From Treponema sp. UBA4873 (GTDB taxonomy: Bacteria > Spirochaetota > Spirochaetia > Treponematales > Treponemataceae), in the NCBI GenBank assembly GCA_002399405.1, contig DHDP01000002.1, positions 248,001-312,000 of the forward strand: DNA of 64,000 bases, written 5' to 3'. Below the pieces are notes generated by a model. It did no database searches and was not told the DNA's origin. It saw only the letters and a list, made by a program, of their open reading frames with translations. Shown piece after piece: positions 25,509 to 34,272 of the stretch; positions within the stretch are counted from its first letter, which is position 1; every line of letters begins with the position of its first letter. A program made the translations under genes and the position numbers.

Positions 25509-26234
25509 ATGAAACGTAAAATTGTACTTTGGGCGGTGTTGGCACTTGTATGTACATCGGTACTGGCTGCCCAGAATGATGAGAAAGTATTTGATTCGGA
25601 TGCTGCCGTATTTTATTACTGGAAAGATACGCATCTTACAGTCACTGACGATAATGCGCTGGACTACGCAAAAGTATATAAGAATGATATATACAAAAAA
25701 TACAGCGGTGATGAATTCGAATGGGCTGATAAATTTGCAGACATAAAGAAAGACTTTCAGAAACGTCTCGACGATACCCGCCTTGATGACCGATTCACCG
25801 TAAATACTGATATTGAATTCGGAGATTATGATTTTGATAAACTCGGATATAAAATCTCCATTGGCAAAGGATTGTACTTCCCAATGAATAGTGCTGAAAA
25901 CGAAAGAAATATTTTGGGACATCTGAACAGTGAATTGGGAAAAGATATGACTTTGTCTTTGATTGATTTTGACACGTATAATTTTCTACCGATGGCAAAA
26001 GATGAAGCAAAAGCGTTTCTGCAGGGAAGAAAAAACAGTAGTGGAAAAATAGACAGAGATGTTACGATTCTGATTCATTTCGCGCTGGTAGATGTAAACT
26101 CGAATGAATACAAGGCAGCCATGAAGCCCACAAATCCCGACATTCATTTAGTTGGAAAGATTACCTCGATTGAAGCATATGATACATTAGACCGCAAAAA
26201 CATAAAAAAGCTTGGTGAAGTTATTCAGAAGTAG
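25509..26234 (+). CDS. Exported hypothetical protein under XRE control (possibly DUF4852-like)
   Basis: 241 residues. A clear signal peptide (MKRKIVLWAVLALVCTSVLA, cleavage after LAA) predicts export to the periplasm or outside; there is no lipobox. The mature part is acidic and soluble, with a conserved-looking KDEAKAFLQGRKNSSGKIDRDVTI segment that resembles DUF4852 proteins; this link is from memory and uncertain. It has a strong promoter with an operator for the divergent XRE regulator, which is unusual for an exported protein in an island and suggests a conditionally induced factor. Start ATG is preceded by AAGGAG. Confidence 0.7.
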   Translation: MKRKIVLWAVLALVCTSVLAAQNDEKVFDSDAAVFYYWKDTHLTVTDDNALDYAKVYKNDIYKKYSGDEFEWADKFADIKKDFQKRLDDTRLDDRFTVNTDIEFGDYDFDKLGYKISIGKGLYFPMNSAENERNILGHLNSELGKDMTLSLIDFDTYNFLPMAKDEAKAFLQGRKNSSGKIDRDVTILIHFALVDVNSNEYKAAMKPTNPDIHLVGKITSIEAYDTLDRKNIKKLGEVIQK

Positions 26235-26297
26235 AGTACTGTCACATACAACAAACAGGCAGAAATATTTTCTGTATGTGATTTACCTGTATACCAC

Positions 26298-26327
26298 CTG
26301 CAGGAGTAGTTATTCTTTTGCCTGCAG
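26298..26327 (+). terminator. Possible terminator after the exported-protein gene
   Basis: CTGCAGG (26298-26304) pairs with CCTGCAG (26321-26327) across a 16-nt loop, and a T-run begins nine bases later. Moderate quality. Confidence 0.4.
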
Positions 26328-26400
26328 ATGATACCTTTTTATTTCATAAAAAAACTTATTTGTGATACAATTAAAAAATAAGTGGATTATTGGGGTAAAA

Positions 26401-26613
26401 ATGTCTTCAGATTCGTTACTTGATCAGGTGGGTTCAAATATTCAAGAAAAGTCTGCTATGATTTGGAACGTAGCTGATAATCTGGATGGTCCGTTTACAC
26501 ATTATTTCTATAAATATGTCGCTCCTGAATCAAGTGAATCGATAGCAGAACATATCTCTATGCTTAACAGCGAGATAGAAACAGCGACAGAGAAACTGTC
26601 CGGAGGAAAATAG
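26401..26613 (+). pseudogene. Internally deleted type I restriction methylase (hsdM) remnant
   Basis: 70 codons. Residues ~5-35 (LLDQVGSNIQEKSAMIWNVADNLDGPF) match the start of HsdM proteins, which is normally followed by an HEYGxVILP segment. Here the sequence jumps straight to YFYKYVAPESSESIAEHISMLNSEIETA, which resembles the extreme C-terminus of HsdM. The methylase core, including the NPPF box and the SAM-binding region, is missing although the frame stays open. The stop codon overlaps the GTG of the next gene, retaining the operon arrangement. No hsdS or hsdR is nearby. Confidence 0.65.
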
Positions 26614-27992
26614 TGACGCTGTTTGAATCAATACAAATGGGTGAATCAAAGACGCTTGAGTTCAAACGTCAAATACCTCTTGATGACAAGAAATACCTCA
26701 AAACAGTTGTTGCTTTTGCGAATGGTTCGGGGGGTAGAATTGTATTCGGTTTAGATGATGAGACGCGGGAAATAACCGGTGTTGATCCGGATAAACTGTT
26801 TATATACATGGATTCGATAGCGAATGCCGTATCCGAAGTGTGCACGCCGTCTATTGTCCCTGATATAGTCTTTCAGACAGTCGGAAACAAGACGGTTATC
26901 GTGGTTGAAATACATCCGGGGCAGAATAAACCGTATTTTATAAAAAAAGAGGGAGTAACGGATGGTACGTATATCCGTGTCGGGGCAACGACAAGAAAAG
27001 CGGAATATGAAAAAATACAAGAGTATATTCTTTTCGGCAGACACCAGTATTATGATGAAATGCCGTTTTCAGAAATTCCTGTGGAAATGAACCGCGTCGA
27101 TTCTCTTTGTACAGCGATTGCAGAATACACTAAAAAAACCGTATCAAAAGAAAATCTTACCGGTTGGGGAATTCTGATTAAACAGGAAAACGATTATATT
27201 CCGTCCAATGCTTTTGAATTGCTTACAGAAAATACTTTTACATTTGCAAAAATCCAGTGCGGACGGTTTAAAGGGACTGATAAAACTGTTTTCATAGATA
27301 AACGGGATATAGAAGGACCTGTATACAAACAGATAGACGAGGCATACAAATTTGTGCTGGAACATATAAATCTCGGAGCACATATAGAAGGCATTCTCCG
27401 GATTGAACAGTATGAACTTCCTCCCGAAGCAATACGTGAAGTGATTGTAAACGCCGTAGTTCATCGCAATTATCTGGCACATTCTTTTATTCAGGTTTCA
27501 GTCTACGATGACCGCGTAGAAGTTACTTCGCCAGGAACGCTTTACGGTGGTATTACAATAGAAGACATGAAAAACGGCAGTTCAAGCATTCGGAACAGGG
27601 TACTAGCCGATGTATTCGGTAAAATGCATCTCGCCGAACACTGGGGTACGGGAATGCTTAAGGTATTTCGTCTTTGCCGTGAATACGCATTGAAAGAACC
27701 GCTTATTGAAGAACGGAGCGAGAGCCTCGTCGTAACCTTATGGCGTAAAAGTGGCGATAAAGTAGCGACAAGTAGCGATAAAGTGGCGACAAGTAGCGAT
27801 GAGAATACGCGGAAAATTCTTGGGTATTTAAAAAGTAACAGTTTCATAACAAGCGGTATTGCACAGCAGCTTACCTCTCTTTCTCCTTCCGGTGTTCGGA
27901 AGATACTTGTAAAACTGGTAAAACAGAATGTATTGACAACTTTGGGAGACAACAAGAACAGAACCTATCAACTTAAGGGAGAAGAGAATTGA
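26613..27992 (+). CDS. AlbA_2 (Schlafen-like) / HATPase_4-type DNA-binding protein
   Basis: 459 residues from a GTG at 26613 with GGAGG six bases upstream, inside the end of the hsdM relic. N-terminal AlbA_2/Schlafen-like domain (ESKTLEFKRQIPLDDKKYLKTVVAFANGSGGRIVFGLDDE), a middle region, then an ATPase-like C-terminal part with EVIVNAVVHRNYL, SPGTLYGGI and the EHWGTGMLKVF motif. A DKVATSS duplication (about residues 382-395) links to a terminal winged helix (NSFITSGIAQQLTSLSPSGVRKILVKLV). Such proteins are often embedded in type I restriction operons, which fits its position, but here it is orphaned from hsdS/hsdR. Confidence 0.85.
   Translation: MTLFESIQMGESKTLEFKRQIPLDDKKYLKTVVAFANGSGGRIVFGLDDETREITGVDPDKLFIYMDSIANAVSEVCTPSIVPDIVFQTVGNKTVIVVEIHPGQNKPYFIKKEGVTDGTYIRVGATTRKAEYEKIQEYILFGRHQYYDEMPFSEIPVEMNRVDSLCTAIAEYTKKTVSKENLTGWGILIKQENDYIPSNAFELLTENTFTFAKIQCGRFKGTDKTVFIDKRDIEGPVYKQIDEAYKFVLEHINLGAHIEGILRIEQYELPPEAIREVIVNAVVHRNYLAHSFIQVSVYDDRVEVTSPGTLYGGITIEDMKNGSSSIRNRVLADVFGKMHLAEHWGTGMLKVFRLCREYALKEPLIEERSESLVVTLWRKSGDKVATSSDKVATSSDENTRKILGYLKSNSFITSGIAQQLTSLSPSGVRKILVKLVKQNVLTTLGDNKNRTYQLKGEEN
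27756..27797 (+). repeat. 21-bp in-frame tandem repeat (two copies)
   Basis: 27756-27776 and 27777-27797 differ at one position and encode DKVATSS twice, in the linker before the terminal winged helix of the AlbA_2 protein. Being a multiple of three, copy-number change would alter linker length without shifting the frame. Confidence 0.85.
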
Positions 27993-28024
27993 TGCCGGAT
28001 ACATTTTATTTGAGCACAACGTAT

Positions 28025-28744
28025 TCAACCTGAATACGAACTGAGAAAAGTAACCATTTCCGGTGAATTGTTATTTTCTGCAAGCAGAAAAACGCTTTCT
28101 CCGTCTTCGTTGCAATCGTGTATATCTGCTCCATGCGCAAGAAGACAGCGCACTGTCTCTACTGATGCAGACTGAGCTGCAACGGTAAGCGGTGTTTCCT
28201 GCCGGTATTTCCTTGCGTGTACATCCGCTCCCCGGGAAACAAGCAGTTTAACTAGTGCAGCATTATTGCTGTAACAGGCTTCAATCAGCGGCGTATTATC
28301 ATATTCATCGCGTATTTCAATATCAGCCCCTGCATCAAGTAGCAGCTCAGCCATTTCAACTCCGTCATATCCGCGACTTTCCGTATCGCAGGCGCAGAGT
28401 AAGGCTGCATTATATTTGAAATCGGCATGTAAGTTTACGTTCGCACCGTCTGTAATTAATAATTTTGCTATAGCCGTATCATTACATAAAACAGCTGCAA
28501 TGAGCAGCGTTGTTTGTTCTTCCGAGTCAAAGAGACTCCTGTATTCTGCTTTCAATAGTTTAAAATCTTCATTTGAAAGAAGACTGTCAGGATTTATATG
28601 ATGGTCAAGAAAATCCTGTACTGTTGCAATATCGTGACTGCAGACGGCTCGACAGAAATCGATAAGCGGTTTATACCGAAAATCTTCGTCGGATTGAGAG
28701 CGATTTTTATATTTTTGAAATTTACTTGCATCAGTCATATACAT
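28025..28744 (-). CDS. Ankyrin-repeat protein
   Basis: 239 residues with five or so ankyrin repeats from about residue 75 onward: TTLLIAAVLCNDTAIAKLLITDGANVN, NTPLIEACYSNNAALVKLLVSRGADVH, TPLTVAAQSASVETVRCLLAHGADIH, and others. The N-terminal ~70 residues are charged and probably helical. No signal peptide, so a cytoplasmic protein-binding role is inferred. It converges with the AlbA_2 gene (33 bp between stops). Ankyrin proteins on islands sometimes accompany toxins or defence genes as inhibitors, but no partner is evident. An AGGG ribosome site precedes the start; ATG 28738 is an equally good choice. Confidence 0.85.
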   Translation of the reverse strand: MYMTDASKFQKYKNRSQSDEDFRYKPLIDFCRAVCSHDIATVQDFLDHHINPDSLLSNEDFKLLKAEYRSLFDSEEQTTLLIAAVLCNDTAIAKLLITDGANVNLHADFKYNAALLCACDTESRGYDGVEMAELLLDAGADIEIRDEYDNTPLIEACYSNNAALVKLLVSRGADVHARKYRQETPLTVAAQSASVETVRCLLAHGADIHDCNEDGESVFLLAENNNSPEMVTFLSSYSG

Positions 28745-29233
28745 CCCTGTGCAACTATTTTAACATACGCTGTAGAAAAAAGCATTAAACCGGAAGTTGA
28801 AAAATAAATAATCAGCCATGGTGAATTGGTATGTACAATTCAGTTTTCCATACACTATATTGAATCATACAAACGGTAATATGGAAAAATTACCATACTT
28901 CTTCATCATACAGACTGAGAAGCAGCAAAACGCACGTATGTTTTATTTGATACTGCTGATGCCTGTTATTTTACAAATTCATGACCGCGGTTTTGTCGCA
29001 TGCAGTGCAAGTGGCTTTTCCCGGAAATACTTGAAGCAGGAGCAATGAACGGAGGACTTAAAAACTGCATCCGGTTAAAATAAAGAAAGCTGCGTCACCC
29101 TTGCGGGATATGCTTGATAAACATGTTGCCTTCCTGCGATAGTGGAGCGTTCGTGTGCCTTGCAGACAGGCCTGTTCCTCTTAACCGGGAGAATATTGTT
29201 ATACCTCTTGAGCTGTTGTAAACTGAAAGGCAT
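28745..29233. other. Intergenic stretch upstream of the primase-helicase
   Basis: About 490 bp. A rightward frame of 76 codons (28818-29048) exists but has no ribosome site and no recognisable protein features, so I do not call it. The ribosome site GAAAGG for the next gene is at 29225-29230. No strong promoter was found by eye. Confidence 0.4.
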
Positions 29234-32200
29234 ATGATAAAATCTTCCGGTATATATGAAAAACTTATTAACCTTGATAAAGAAACGCTTGCCCGGATCC
29301 TTGCAGAAGGAGCATTGCAGCATGACGACATCAGACAGGCAATAGAAACGGTTTTAATTCCTGCTGATAAAGCGACTGAGCCGGAACAGCCGATAATACA
29401 GATTCCCGGGTCTGGTTCGAACAGTTCGTATGAAAGTACATCAGTAAAAGTTACACATTTCAGCAGTGCTCAAGAAAAGATTGCATTGTACCGTTCATTA
29501 TTCCGGGGAAGGACGGATGTCTATGCCTTCAGATGGCAGAATAGTAAAACAGGAAAGAGCGGATATTCTCCGGTATGCAGAAACAAATGGATAGAAGGAA
29601 AATGCAATATGAAACAGGTAGCTTGTGCAGCCTGTCCGTACCGGGAACCTGCAGTTCTGGATGATTCAACCGTGTTCAACCATCTGTTGGGAAATGATCC
29701 TTTGTACCGTGACGTTATAGGTCTATATCCGCTACTGTCCGGAAACAGTTGTTTTTTTCTTGCAATGGATTTTGATGAGAAATCCTGGAGGACTGACTGT
29801 TTGCATGTCCGTTCTGTCTGTACTCAACAGGCGATTCCGTTGAGCGTGGAAATATCACGTTCCGGTAACGGTGCACATCTGTGGTTTTTCTTTTCTGAAC
29901 CGTTAGCGGCAGCAAAAATACGACAGTTTGCATTTTCACTGCTGCAATATACCATGTCAGAGTATCATGAACTGCCTTTTTCGTCATTTGACCGTGTATT
30001 TCCGAATCAGGATACGATGCCCAAAGGCGGATACGGAAATCTTATTGCGCTGCCTCTGCAGGGACGTGCCGTAAAACAAGGACATTCCGTTTTTGTTGAC
30101 GGGCAGTTTATTCCGTACCCCGACCAGTGGGAATATCTTTCATCGTGCGTAAAAATTACTGAAAAACAGCTTGATGCATATCTGAGAGAAATTAATAAAG
30201 ATGTACTGTCTTTTTCTTCAGCACTGCAGCAGCCGACTGATATATTCCCTGACAGACAGAAAACACGTTTTTTTATACCGGCGAAGTATATATCTCCGTC
30301 TTCCAATACAGGAAATCAACTGCTTCTATCTACAGATTTTTCGAAGTCTGTTTTGATAAATCTTTCGAATGCAGTGCGGCTCACTAAGGACGGAATATCG
30401 GAACGGGCTCTCGGTATGCTCAAACGTCTTGCCGTATTTCAAAATCCCGAATTCTATCAGGCAGAAAAACTCCGGCTTCCGACATGGAACAAACCCCGGT
30501 ACATAGACTGCTCAGAAGAAACAGAAACACAGCTCTGTTTACCCCGGGGATGTCTTGAGGCTGCCATAAGATTAATAAAAAGTACGGATGCATCTATTAC
30601 TATTACCGATGAGAGGCAGAAAGGAATACCTGTTCATGTAACATTTACCGGAGAGCTTAAACCTGATCAGCAGGAAGCCCTTGACTCACTGTTTGCTTTT
30701 GATAACGGGGTTCTTTCTGCAGGGACTGGATTCGGAAAAACAGTGACAGCAGCTGCATTGATAGCACGACGGAATGTTAATACACTCATTCTTGTGCATA
30801 CGCACACATTGCTTTCCCAATGGAAAAAGGCACTGAAAAAATTCTTATCATATGATGCAGGTTCTGTCGGTGGAGGAAAGGAAAAACTGAGCGGAGAAAT
30901 AGACATAGCTGTAATGCAGTCTCTGTTTGAAACACCCGACATAACGGCAGGAAGCCTGCCCGTAACAGACAAAATGAGTGTAAAACCAGTTGTACAAAAA
31001 TACGGTATGATACTTGTTGATGAGTGCCATCATATTTCCGCATTCAGTTTTGAACGCATATTGAAAACAGCTGCAGCAAAATATGTATACGGCCTGACTG
31101 CAACACCTTTTCGCAGGGATGGACATCAGCCGATAATTTTCATGCAGTGCGGACCTGTACGCTATACGGCAGATGTAAAAAAGCAGGCGCGGGAACTGGG
31201 ATTTGCAAGACATCTTATTCCCCGGTTCAGCCCTTTTCAGCCGTTTGTACCGGAGGCAGCTTCAATGACACTGGCCGGATATTATAAAGCTGTCTGTGAA
31301 AATGAAGAACGAAATACACTTATTCTTACCGATATTGAACATGCTGTTACGGAGGGCAGAACACCGCTTGTGCTCTCCGAACGGGTTTCTCATATTACTG
31401 GACTAGCAGAAAAACTGAAACAGGACGGGCGGAATGTGATTCTCATAACCGGGCAGGGTACTGCAAAGGAAAAGAAACAGACTCTTGAAGCACTTTCCGC
31501 TGTACCTGAAACGGTCCCCCTTGTCGTTTTGGCAACAGGCAGATATGCAGGAGAGGGTTTTGACAGCCCCCGCCTTGATACACTGTTTCTTACTATGCCT
31601 GTTTCATGGAAAGGAACAGTGACACAGTACTGCGGAAGGCTGCACCGGCCGTTTAAAAATAAGACTGAAGTTCAAATATACGATTATGTTGATTTCCGTA
31701 TACCACCGTTTGAACATATGTATCAGAAACGTCTCAAGGAATATGCAGCGCTCGGATATACGCTTATGCCTGAAAATAATACTACCGGCTCTGGTTTACG
31801 CCCTGTAGGAACCGGAAAAACGCTTTTTACGGGAACTGCATATCAAAAGGACTTTGCTGATGATCTGGAATGTGCCCGGAAACAGATATTTATTTCAAGC
31901 CCGTATCCTGCAAAACGTGAAACTGCAAAGTTCATAGAAATCATACGTCATCTTATAACCAGGGGTATCAAAATATTTGTATTGCTCCGGCTGCAGGATG
32001 AATCACAACAGGCAGAAGCACAAGATGATCAGAAAAAGAAAATCAGGCTGAGAACACAGGCCGTAGTTCAAATGCTGCAGGAAGCAGGTGTGAAAGTAAA
32101 ATGTCGGGCGGATATCGTGCAGCGATGTGCCATAATTGATTCTGCAGAAGTGTGGTACGGAAGTGCAGACCTGCTCGGATATACAGCATCCGATGATTGT

Positions 32201-32266
32201 GTAATTCATTTCAAAGATACGGCAGTTGCTGCGGAACTGGAGAGTGAATGGGAAAAGGGAAAATAA
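29234..32266 (+). CDS. TOTE-type primase-helicase with C-terminal PLD-like domain
   Basis: 1010 residues. Residues ~75-300 look like an archaeo-eukaryotic primase domain of the TOTE conflict-system class: a Cys cluster (C115, C124, C131, C134), the metal-binding DFD in FFLAMDFDEKSW (179-181) and the SGNGAHLWFFF motif (~210-220). Residues ~465-840 are a superfamily II helicase: AGTGFGKT Walker A (~496-503), DECHH (596-600), LTATPFRR (~621-628) and the motif VI-like QYCGRLHRP. The last ~130 residues resemble a phospholipase-D fold, but the expected HxK is replaced by QRC before AIID, while GSADLLGY is kept, so this domain is probably inactive. Such fusions are thought to act in conflicts with mobile DNA; activity here is inferred. 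Confidence 0.85.
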   Translation: MIKSSGIYEKLINLDKETLARILAEGALQHDDIRQAIETVLIPADKATEPEQPIIQIPGSGSNSSYESTSVKVTHFSSAQEKIALYRSLFRGRTDVYAFRWQNSKTGKSGYSPVCRNKWIEGKCNMKQVACAACPYREPAVLDDSTVFNHLLGNDPLYRDVIGLYPLLSGNSCFFLAMDFDEKSWRTDCLHVRSVCTQQAIPLSVEISRSGNGAHLWFFFSEPLAAAKIRQFAFSLLQYTMSEYHELPFSSFDRVFPNQDTMPKGGYGNLIALPLQGRAVKQGHSVFVDGQFIPYPDQWEYLSSCVKITEKQLDAYLREINKDVLSFSSALQQPTDIFPDRQKTRFFIPAKYISPSSNTGNQLLLSTDFSKSVLINLSNAVRLTKDGISERALGMLKRLAVFQNPEFYQAEKLRLPTWNKPRYIDCSEETETQLCLPRGCLEAAIRLIKSTDASITITDERQKGIPVHVTFTGELKPDQQEALDSLFAFDNGVLSAGTGFGKTVTAAALIARRNVNTLILVHTHTLLSQWKKALKKFLSYDAGSVGGGKEKLSGEIDIAVMQSLFETPDITAGSLPVTDKMSVKPVVQKYGMILVDECHHISAFSFERILKTAAAKYVYGLTATPFRRDGHQPIIFMQCGPVRYTADVKKQARELGFARHLIPRFSPFQPFVPEAASMTLAGYYKAVCENEERNTLILTDIEHAVTEGRTPLVLSERVSHITGLAEKLKQDGRNVILITGQGTAKEKKQTLEALSAVPETVPLVVLATGRYAGEGFDSPRLDTLFLTMPVSWKGTVTQYCGRLHRPFKNKTEVQIYDYVDFRIPPFEHMYQKRLKEYAALGYTLMPENNTTGSGLRPVGTGKTLFTGTAYQKDFADDLECARKQIFISSPYPAKRETAKFIEIIRHLITRGIKIFVLLRLQDESQQAEAQDDQKKKIRLRTQAVVQMLQEAGVKVKCRADIVQRCAIIDSAEVWYGSADLLGYTASDDCVIHFKDTAVAAELESEWEKGK

Positions 32267-32340
32267 TGATCCGAACAGAAGAAATACACTTCTTCGTATG
32301 TATGTTATCAGCGAATGTCTCCATTTGAGTAAGAGTCGTC

Positions 32341-32382
32341 TTGTCGTTTTGTCACAAAAAGTATATATTTTTTGTGACAAAA
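32341..32382 (+). promoter_or_regulatory. abiEi promoter and autoregulatory palindrome
   Basis: TTGTCG (32341-32346), 17 bp, TATATT (32364-32369) forms a plausible promoter. Its spacer and -10 are embedded in a perfect 14-bp inverted repeat: TTTTGTCACAAAAA (32347-32360) and its complement (32369-32382). AbiEi antitoxins are known to bind inverted repeats upstream of their own operon, so this is the expected operator. Confidence 0.75.
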
Positions 32383-32394
32383 AAGTGCATTAAA

Positions 32395-33009
32395 ATGGTG
32401 CAGAAAAAAATAAAAATACAGATTCAAAACCGAATTTCTCATAAAAATCCCGGAACCGTTTTTACAGCACGGGATTTCAGTGATATTGCTGATAATGCGA
32501 CTATCCGGCAGAATCTCAAACGCCTTGCAGAGAGCGGTACCATTCGCCGTATAGGACGCGGGGTGTACGACAAGCCTGTATTCAGTAAACTGCTTAAAGA
32601 ATATGAAGCAGCAGATATCTACCAGACAGCACAGACATTAGCCCGAACATATAACTGGACTATCGCTCCGAGCGGAAACACAGCCCTTAATATGCTTGGA
32701 CTTTCTACTCAGGTAAGTTCAAGATGGTCTTTTGTAAGTGATGGCCCATATAAAAAATATACAATTGCAACAAATATTATTGAATTCAAACATCGGACTA
32801 ACCGGGAACTTACGGGGATGTCAGGAAAGACAATACTTATAATACAGGCTCTGAAAGCATTAGGAAAAGAACAGGTAACGGAAACAGTTCTTGCAAAACT
32901 GCAGCAGCAGCTGTCTGTCAGCGAAAAAAATAAACTGCTGGTTGAATCCAGGAATGCTTCCCTGTGGATTGTAAAAGTAATAAAAAAAATATGTGAGGAT
33001 AAAATATAA
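32395..33009 (+). CDS. AbiEi-like antitoxin (type IV toxin-antitoxin, DUF6088-like)
   Basis: 204 residues from the ATG at 32395; the in-frame TTG at 32341 lies in the promoter. N-terminal winged helix: GTVFTARDFSDIADNATIRQNLKRLAESGTIRRIGRGVYDKP, a typical AbiEi-type DNA-binding domain. The C-terminal domain (from about residue 80, TIAPSGNTALNMLGLSTQV) is the antitoxin part. The stop codon overlaps the toxin's ATG by one base (TAATG). It should repress the operon through the palindrome just upstream and counter the toxin. Confidence 0.88.
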   Translation: MVQKKIKIQIQNRISHKNPGTVFTARDFSDIADNATIRQNLKRLAESGTIRRIGRGVYDKPVFSKLLKEYEAADIYQTAQTLARTYNWTIAPSGNTALNMLGLSTQVSSRWSFVSDGPYKKYTIATNIIEFKHRTNRELTGMSGKTILIIQALKALGKEQVTETVLAKLQQQLSVSEKNKLLVESRNASLWIVKVIKKICEDKI

Positions 33010-34007
33010 TGTATAAAATAGCAAAACTTGATGCAAAAGACCGGCAGAGCCTGTTTCATAATACTGCAGCCAAAATGCATTTGAATGACGCTATTATTGA
33101 AAAAGATTTCTGGGTATGTCTTGTGCTTGATTATCTTTTTTATCGGTGTTCATATAAAAATGCTTTTACGTTTAAAGGCGGTACAAGTCTTTCAAAGGCA
33201 TGGCATATTATTGAACGATTCTCTGAAGATATAGATTTAATTCTTGACTGGCGTGTTTTGGGATATACCGTCGAAGAACCATGGAAAGAACGCAGTAATA
33301 AACAACAGGATTTATTTAATAAAGAGGCAAATATAAGGGCAGAGCAGTTTATTCGCGATAAACTGGTTCCTGTATTACAGAATGATTTCACAAGTATACT
33401 TGGAAGAGAAGCAGATATAACTGTTGATGCACATGAACCACAGACGATTAATTTTAACTATCCGCATATATTTGAGTCTTCTGCTATTTTACAGGCTGTC
33501 AGGCTTGAGGTAGGACCTCTTGCTGCATGGACACCTGCGCTAAAAGTAGAAATACTTCCATACAGTGCAGAACTATATCCTGACGTATTCGTACAAAAAT
33601 CAACACAGATTCTTACGGTATTGCCCGAACGGACATTCTGGGAAAAAGCTACCATCCTTCATCATGAAGCACACCGCCCGGAAACATCAGTTATACCTGC
33701 ACGTTATTCACGTCATTATTATGATCTGTATTGTCTCGCAAATTCGGATGTAAAGCAAAAAGCATTTTCGGATCTTTCCTTGTTGCAGAAGGTTGTAGAC
33801 TTCAAAAAAAAGTTTTATCCGCGGGGCTGGGCAAAATACGATGAAGCAACACCGGGCACATTTTGTTTAATGCCTCCTGCCCACAGCTTAAAAAATCTTA
33901 AAAGCGATTATAAAAAAATGAGCGAAATGATATATGGTCCCAGTCCTGATTTTGATTCACTTATGCACTATATTAAGCAGCTTGAAGATGAAATAAATGC
34001 GTTATAG
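33009..34007 (+). CDS. AbiEii/AbiGii-family nucleotidyltransferase toxin
   Basis: 332 residues with the nucleotidyltransferase motifs FKGGTSLSKAW and RFSEDIDLIL (GGTSLSK plus the catalytic D-x-D) and the distal PERTFWEKATILH motif conserved in this family. Family toxins transfer nucleotides to target molecules such as tRNA acceptor ends, arresting growth during phage attack. Translationally coupled to the antitoxin gene. Full length and free of disruptions, so the pair is likely functional, in contrast to the decayed neighbours on the right. Confidence 0.9.
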   Translation: MYKIAKLDAKDRQSLFHNTAAKMHLNDAIIEKDFWVCLVLDYLFYRCSYKNAFTFKGGTSLSKAWHIIERFSEDIDLILDWRVLGYTVEEPWKERSNKQQDLFNKEANIRAEQFIRDKLVPVLQNDFTSILGREADITVDAHEPQTINFNYPHIFESSAILQAVRLEVGPLAAWTPALKVEILPYSAELYPDVFVQKSTQILTVLPERTFWEKATILHHEAHRPETSVIPARYSRHYYDLYCLANSDVKQKAFSDLSLLQKVVDFKKKFYPRGWAKYDEATPGTFCLMPPAHSLKNLKSDYKKMSEMIYGPSPDFDSLMHYIKQLEDEINAL

Positions 34008-34157
34008 CCAAAATTGTTTAAGGGCATTTCTAAAAACTGAAACTTTTACAGGTTTCCTTAACAGAGAAAATGAACATTGTCAGGAACTTGTTTCTGAAAG
34101 TAAATCAGTTTTGGGACTCCGGGTACAACCACTGAAGACCAAAGGGGCGGAGTATTA

Positions 34158-34193
34158 AAACACCTGCAATTGGTATGCTTATTACAGGTGTTT
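34158..34193. terminator. Hairpin terminator after the AbiE pair
   Basis: AAACACCTG (34158-34166) pairs with CAGGTGTTT (34185-34193) over an 18-nt loop. It lies between the converging AbiE and replication genes and could serve both directions. The remainder of 34008-34272 holds no gene. Confidence 0.45.
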
Positions 34194-34272
34194 AATCACA
34201 TATCCGGAAACTTATCTAAAACAGACTGTACCAATTCGAACACATCTGTAAATTTTTTCCCGCATAGTTTTC

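Noticed and set aside
28818..29048. Rightward frame of 76 codons in the gap before the primase-helicase gene
   Set aside because: No ribosome site, no family resemblance, ordinary random-looking composition.
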